In this document: positions 62,131 through 64,000 of the stretch, piece after piece
How the letters are laid out: each line of letters opens with the position of its first letter
How positions within the stretch are numbered: position 1 is the first letter of the stretch
From: Paraburkholderia monticola
Lineage (GTDB): Bacteria; Pseudomonadota; Gammaproteobacteria; Burkholderiales; Burkholderiaceae
Assembly: GCF_001580545.1 (NCBI RefSeq)
Contig: NZ_LRBG01000012.1
Span: 186,001-250,000 of the forward strand
Reading direction: 5' to 3'
Length of the DNA stretch: 64,000 nucleotides
Made by a program: the position numbers and the translations under genes
The notes under the pieces: model-generated
The model's database searches: none
What the model saw: the letters and a program-made list of their open reading frames with translations, nothing else
Told to the model about the DNA's origin: nothing

Positions 62131-62877
62131 TCACTGCTTCGGCTGCTGCGTCTGTTGCATGCGCGCTGTGAGGCCTTCGACGACGTCCGGCTCCTTGTAC
62201 GTCTTGGCGAAATCGAGCGCGGTCATGCCGATCTGGTTTTTCACGGACAGGTCCGCGCCATTGTCGAGCAGCAGCTTGACGGTCGACACGTGGCCGCCGC
62301 GCGCGGCCATCATCAGCGGCGTGGTGCCGTTGGGCGAGCCCGCGTCGACGTAGGCCGAGTGGTCGAGCAGCACCTTGACGATGTCGTCGTGGCCGTTCGC
62401 GGCCGCATAGTGCAGCGGCGCCCAGCCCTTCTTGTTGACCTCGGCGTCCTTAGAGATCAGCAGGTTCACCATATTCAGGTCGCCGACCAGCGACGCCATC
62501 ATCAGCGCGTTTTCGCCCGCCTTGTCCTGAATCTCGATATCGGTCTTCGGATTCGCGAGCAGCGCGGCCGCGACCTTGTCCGATTTCTCCCGCGCGGCGA
62601 TCACCAGCAGCGGCATGCCCTGATTGTCGATGCTGTTCGGGTCCATGCCCTTCGCGAGCAGCTTGTTGACGCCGTCGACGTCGTCGAACTTGACCGCCTT
62701 GATCAGCGTGTCGATCGGCGCCGCATGCGCGGGCAGCGCGACCAGCGCGGCACACGCGAGCGCGGCGGCGCACGCGAGACGGCGCGCAGGTGCCAGCGCG
62801 CGGGCGGCCCCCGCACGGGCGGCCCCACCAGAGGAAGCCGGATGGAAAGCAGCGTTCGACGTCGAAATATTTTTCAT
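62131..62877 (-). CDS. Secreted ankyrin-repeat protein
   Basis: A 248-residue protein with a long signal peptide region (LACAAALACAALVALPAHA) and about five ankyrin repeats (GWAPLHYAAANGHDDIVKVL, GTTPLMMAARGGHVSTVKLL). Periplasmic ankyrin proteins act in protein binding. No partner in the window. Gln-rich C-terminus. Confidence 0.9.
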   Translation of the reverse strand: MKNISTSNAAFHPASSGGAARAGAARALAPARRLACAAALACAALVALPAHAAPIDTLIKAVKFDDVDGVNKLLAKGMDPNSIDNQGMPLLVIAAREKSDKVAAALLANPKTDIEIQDKAGENALMMASLVGDLNMVNLLISKDAEVNKKGWAPLHYAAANGHDDIVKVLLDHSAYVDAGSPNGTTPLMMAARGGHVSTVKLLLDNGADLSVKNQIGMTALDFAKTYKEPDVVEGLTARMQQTQQPKQ

Positions 62878-62929
62878 ATAGTACTTTAGGAAACTTCCCT
62901 ATCCCTTTGATGTTGCTGAGCTTTCTTGC

Positions 62930-63721
62930 TCAAGCGCCGGCCGGTTCAGCAATCCCGAACAGCCTGAAGAAATTTTGCGTGGTCGCGGCGGCGAGCGCCT
63001 CGTCCGGCATCTCACGTTGCTGCGCGATGAAGCGTCCGACATAACTGACGTACGCAGGTTCATTCGGCTTGCCGCGATACGGCACCGGCGCCAGATACGG
63101 CGAGTCGGTTTCGATCAGCAAACGCTCGAGCGGCACCCGGCGCGCGACGTCCTGCACATCGGTCGCGCTCTTGAACGTGACGATGCCCGACAGCGAAATG
63201 TAAAAATTCTGCGCGAGCGCCTGCTCGGCGACAGTCCACGGTTCGGTGAAGCAATGCATGACCCCACCGGGCACGCCCGCGCGCTCCTCGGCCATGATGC
63301 GCAGCGTATCTTCCGACGACGAGCGCGTGTGGATGATCAGGGGCTTGCCGGTCGCGTGCGCGGCGCGGATGTGGGTGCGAAAGCGCTCGCGCTGCCACTC
63401 CATGTCGGCGATCGAGCGTCCTTCGAGACGGTAGTAGTCGAGCCCGGTCTCGCCGATCGCGACCACCTTCGGGTGCTCGGCGAGCTCGACCAGTTCGGCG
63501 ACGCTCGGCTCGCGCATGTCCTCGTGATCGGGATGCACGCCGACCGACGCGTACACGTTCTCATAGCGGCTGGCGATGTCCAGCACCGACGGCAGCGTTT
63601 CGAGATCCACCGACACGCACAGCGCGTGCGAGACCGAATGGCTGCGCATGTTTTCGAGCACTTGCGGCAGACGGTCCGCGAGTCCTTCGAAGTTGATATG
63701 GCAGTGCGAATCGACAAACAT
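62930..63721 (-). CDS. TatD-family metal-dependent hydrolase
   Basis: A 263-residue TIM-barrel: VDSHCHINFEG (HxH metal site), GETGLDYYR, PLIIHTRSSSEDT, GVMHCFTEPW and LIETDSPYLAPVPYRG. A DNase/deoxyribonuclease-like hydrolase. Lies 78 bp downstream of the GNAT fragment gene on the same strand. Confidence 0.94.
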   Translation of the reverse strand: MFVDSHCHINFEGLADRLPQVLENMRSHSVSHALCVSVDLETLPSVLDIASRYENVYASVGVHPDHEDMREPSVAELVELAEHPKVVAIGETGLDYYRLEGRSIADMEWQRERFRTHIRAAHATGKPLIIHTRSSSEDTLRIMAEERAGVPGGVMHCFTEPWTVAEQALAQNFYISLSGIVTFKSATDVQDVARRVPLERLLIETDSPYLAPVPYRGKPNEPAYVSYVGRFIAQQREMPDEALAAATTQNFFRLFGIAEPAGA

Positions 63722-63799
63722 GGTCAGGTCCTGCGAAAAATGGGCTAGCGGCCGGGCGATCGATGGGCCGGGGGCGCCTGGGACATCAGGTAGCCTGGC

Positions 63800-64000
63800 T
63801 CAGCTGGCGTGCGCGAGGCGCTTGCCGAGAATCACCAGATCGCGCTCGACGCCGTCCAGCACCGCGACGCGCGGCAGCGTGCCCCACGCCTCGAAGCCGA
63901 AACCGCGGAACAGCCGCACGCTCGCGTCATTGTGGCCGAACACGAAGCCGAGCACCGTGTCGATGCCGAGGCCGGGTGCCGCGTCGAGCGAAGCGGCCAG
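63800..64000 (-). CDS. GNAT-family acetyltransferase, 5' part outside window
   Basis: 67 codons in frame end AHAS with TGA at 63800. The segment [31 protein letters not shown] and [19 protein letters not shown] is the C-terminal part of a GNAT fold of the phosphinothricin-N-acetyltransferase (Pat) type. The acceptor is unknown. The N-terminus is beyond the window edge. Confidence 0.85.
   Translation of the reverse strand: MAASLDAAPGLGIDTVLGFVFGHNDASVRLFRGFGFEAWGTLPRVAVLDGVERDLVILGKRLAHAS

Overview
The window is high-GC, densely packed DNA from a beta-proteobacterium of the Burkholderiaceae, most likely Paraburkholderia or a close relative. The evidence is the codon use and gene families: a complete bceA-bceK cepacian-type exopolysaccharide cluster, an assimilatory nitrate reductase fused to a CysJ-like flavoprotein, and a PsiF/Rap1a/YSC84 small-gene repertoire. 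No rRNA, tRNA, CRISPR array or replication origin was seen.

Layout. 1-360: end of an SRPBCC (AHSA1) gene. 480-10561: nitrate/nitrite assimilation. nirB, nirD, a nasA-cysJ fusion and a NarK-type transporter run on the minus strand, and cobA (siroheme precursor methylase) runs divergently. The 590 bp between nirB and cobA carries two facing sigma-54 -24/-12 elements, two NtrC-like dyads midway, and in each leader a pair of A-N-N-G-N-N hexaloop hairpins overlapping an intrinsic terminator, which is the ANTAR-antitermination architecture. 10567-14420: a MOSC protein, then glcG-like and glcB (malate synthase G).

14435-29851: a bce-II-like set of exopolysaccharide genes: galU, two acyltransferases, a two-domain glycosyltransferase, a Wzx flippase, a secreted beta-propeller protein, an SGNH hydrolase and GDP-mannose 4,6-dehydratase. 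It is interrupted at 17.3-20.2 kb by an AT-richer island with a decayed IS5-type transposase, a probable T6SS-type M35 metallopeptidase cassette and an LprI-like lysozyme inhibitor.

29893-34983: a five-gene chemosensory-like operon (membrane HPt/CheA-like kinase without CheW domain, an MCP-stub membrane protein, two CheX-like proteins, a CheY) lying between the two polysaccharide blocks. 35333-36990: a hipBA toxin-antitoxin pair with four TGCGCA-N6-TGCGCA operators. 37072-52412: bceK to bceB on the minus strand (glycosyltransferases, polymerase, BY-kinase, export lipoprotein, tyrosine phosphatase, UDP-glucose dehydrogenase, priming transferase), with bceA divergent. 52484-53749: an intact protein built on an IS5 transposase N-terminal domain. 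54.3-64.0 kb: mixed housekeeping and stress genes (YciI, PsiF, YSC84-like lipoprotein, a glycosyltransferase, otsA, an MscS channel, a Rap1a-like protein, an ankyrin protein, TatD, a GNAT fragment).

Working together: GalU and BceC supply UDP-glucose and UDP-glucuronate, BceA and BceN supply GDP-mannose and GDP-4-keto-6-deoxymannose, BceB primes the lipid carrier, BceG/H/J/K/R extend the repeat unit, acyltransferases decorate it, Wzx and BceI flip and polymerise it, and BceE/F/D export and regulate it. The chemosensory-like operon is positioned to control this, but that link is inferred from location only.
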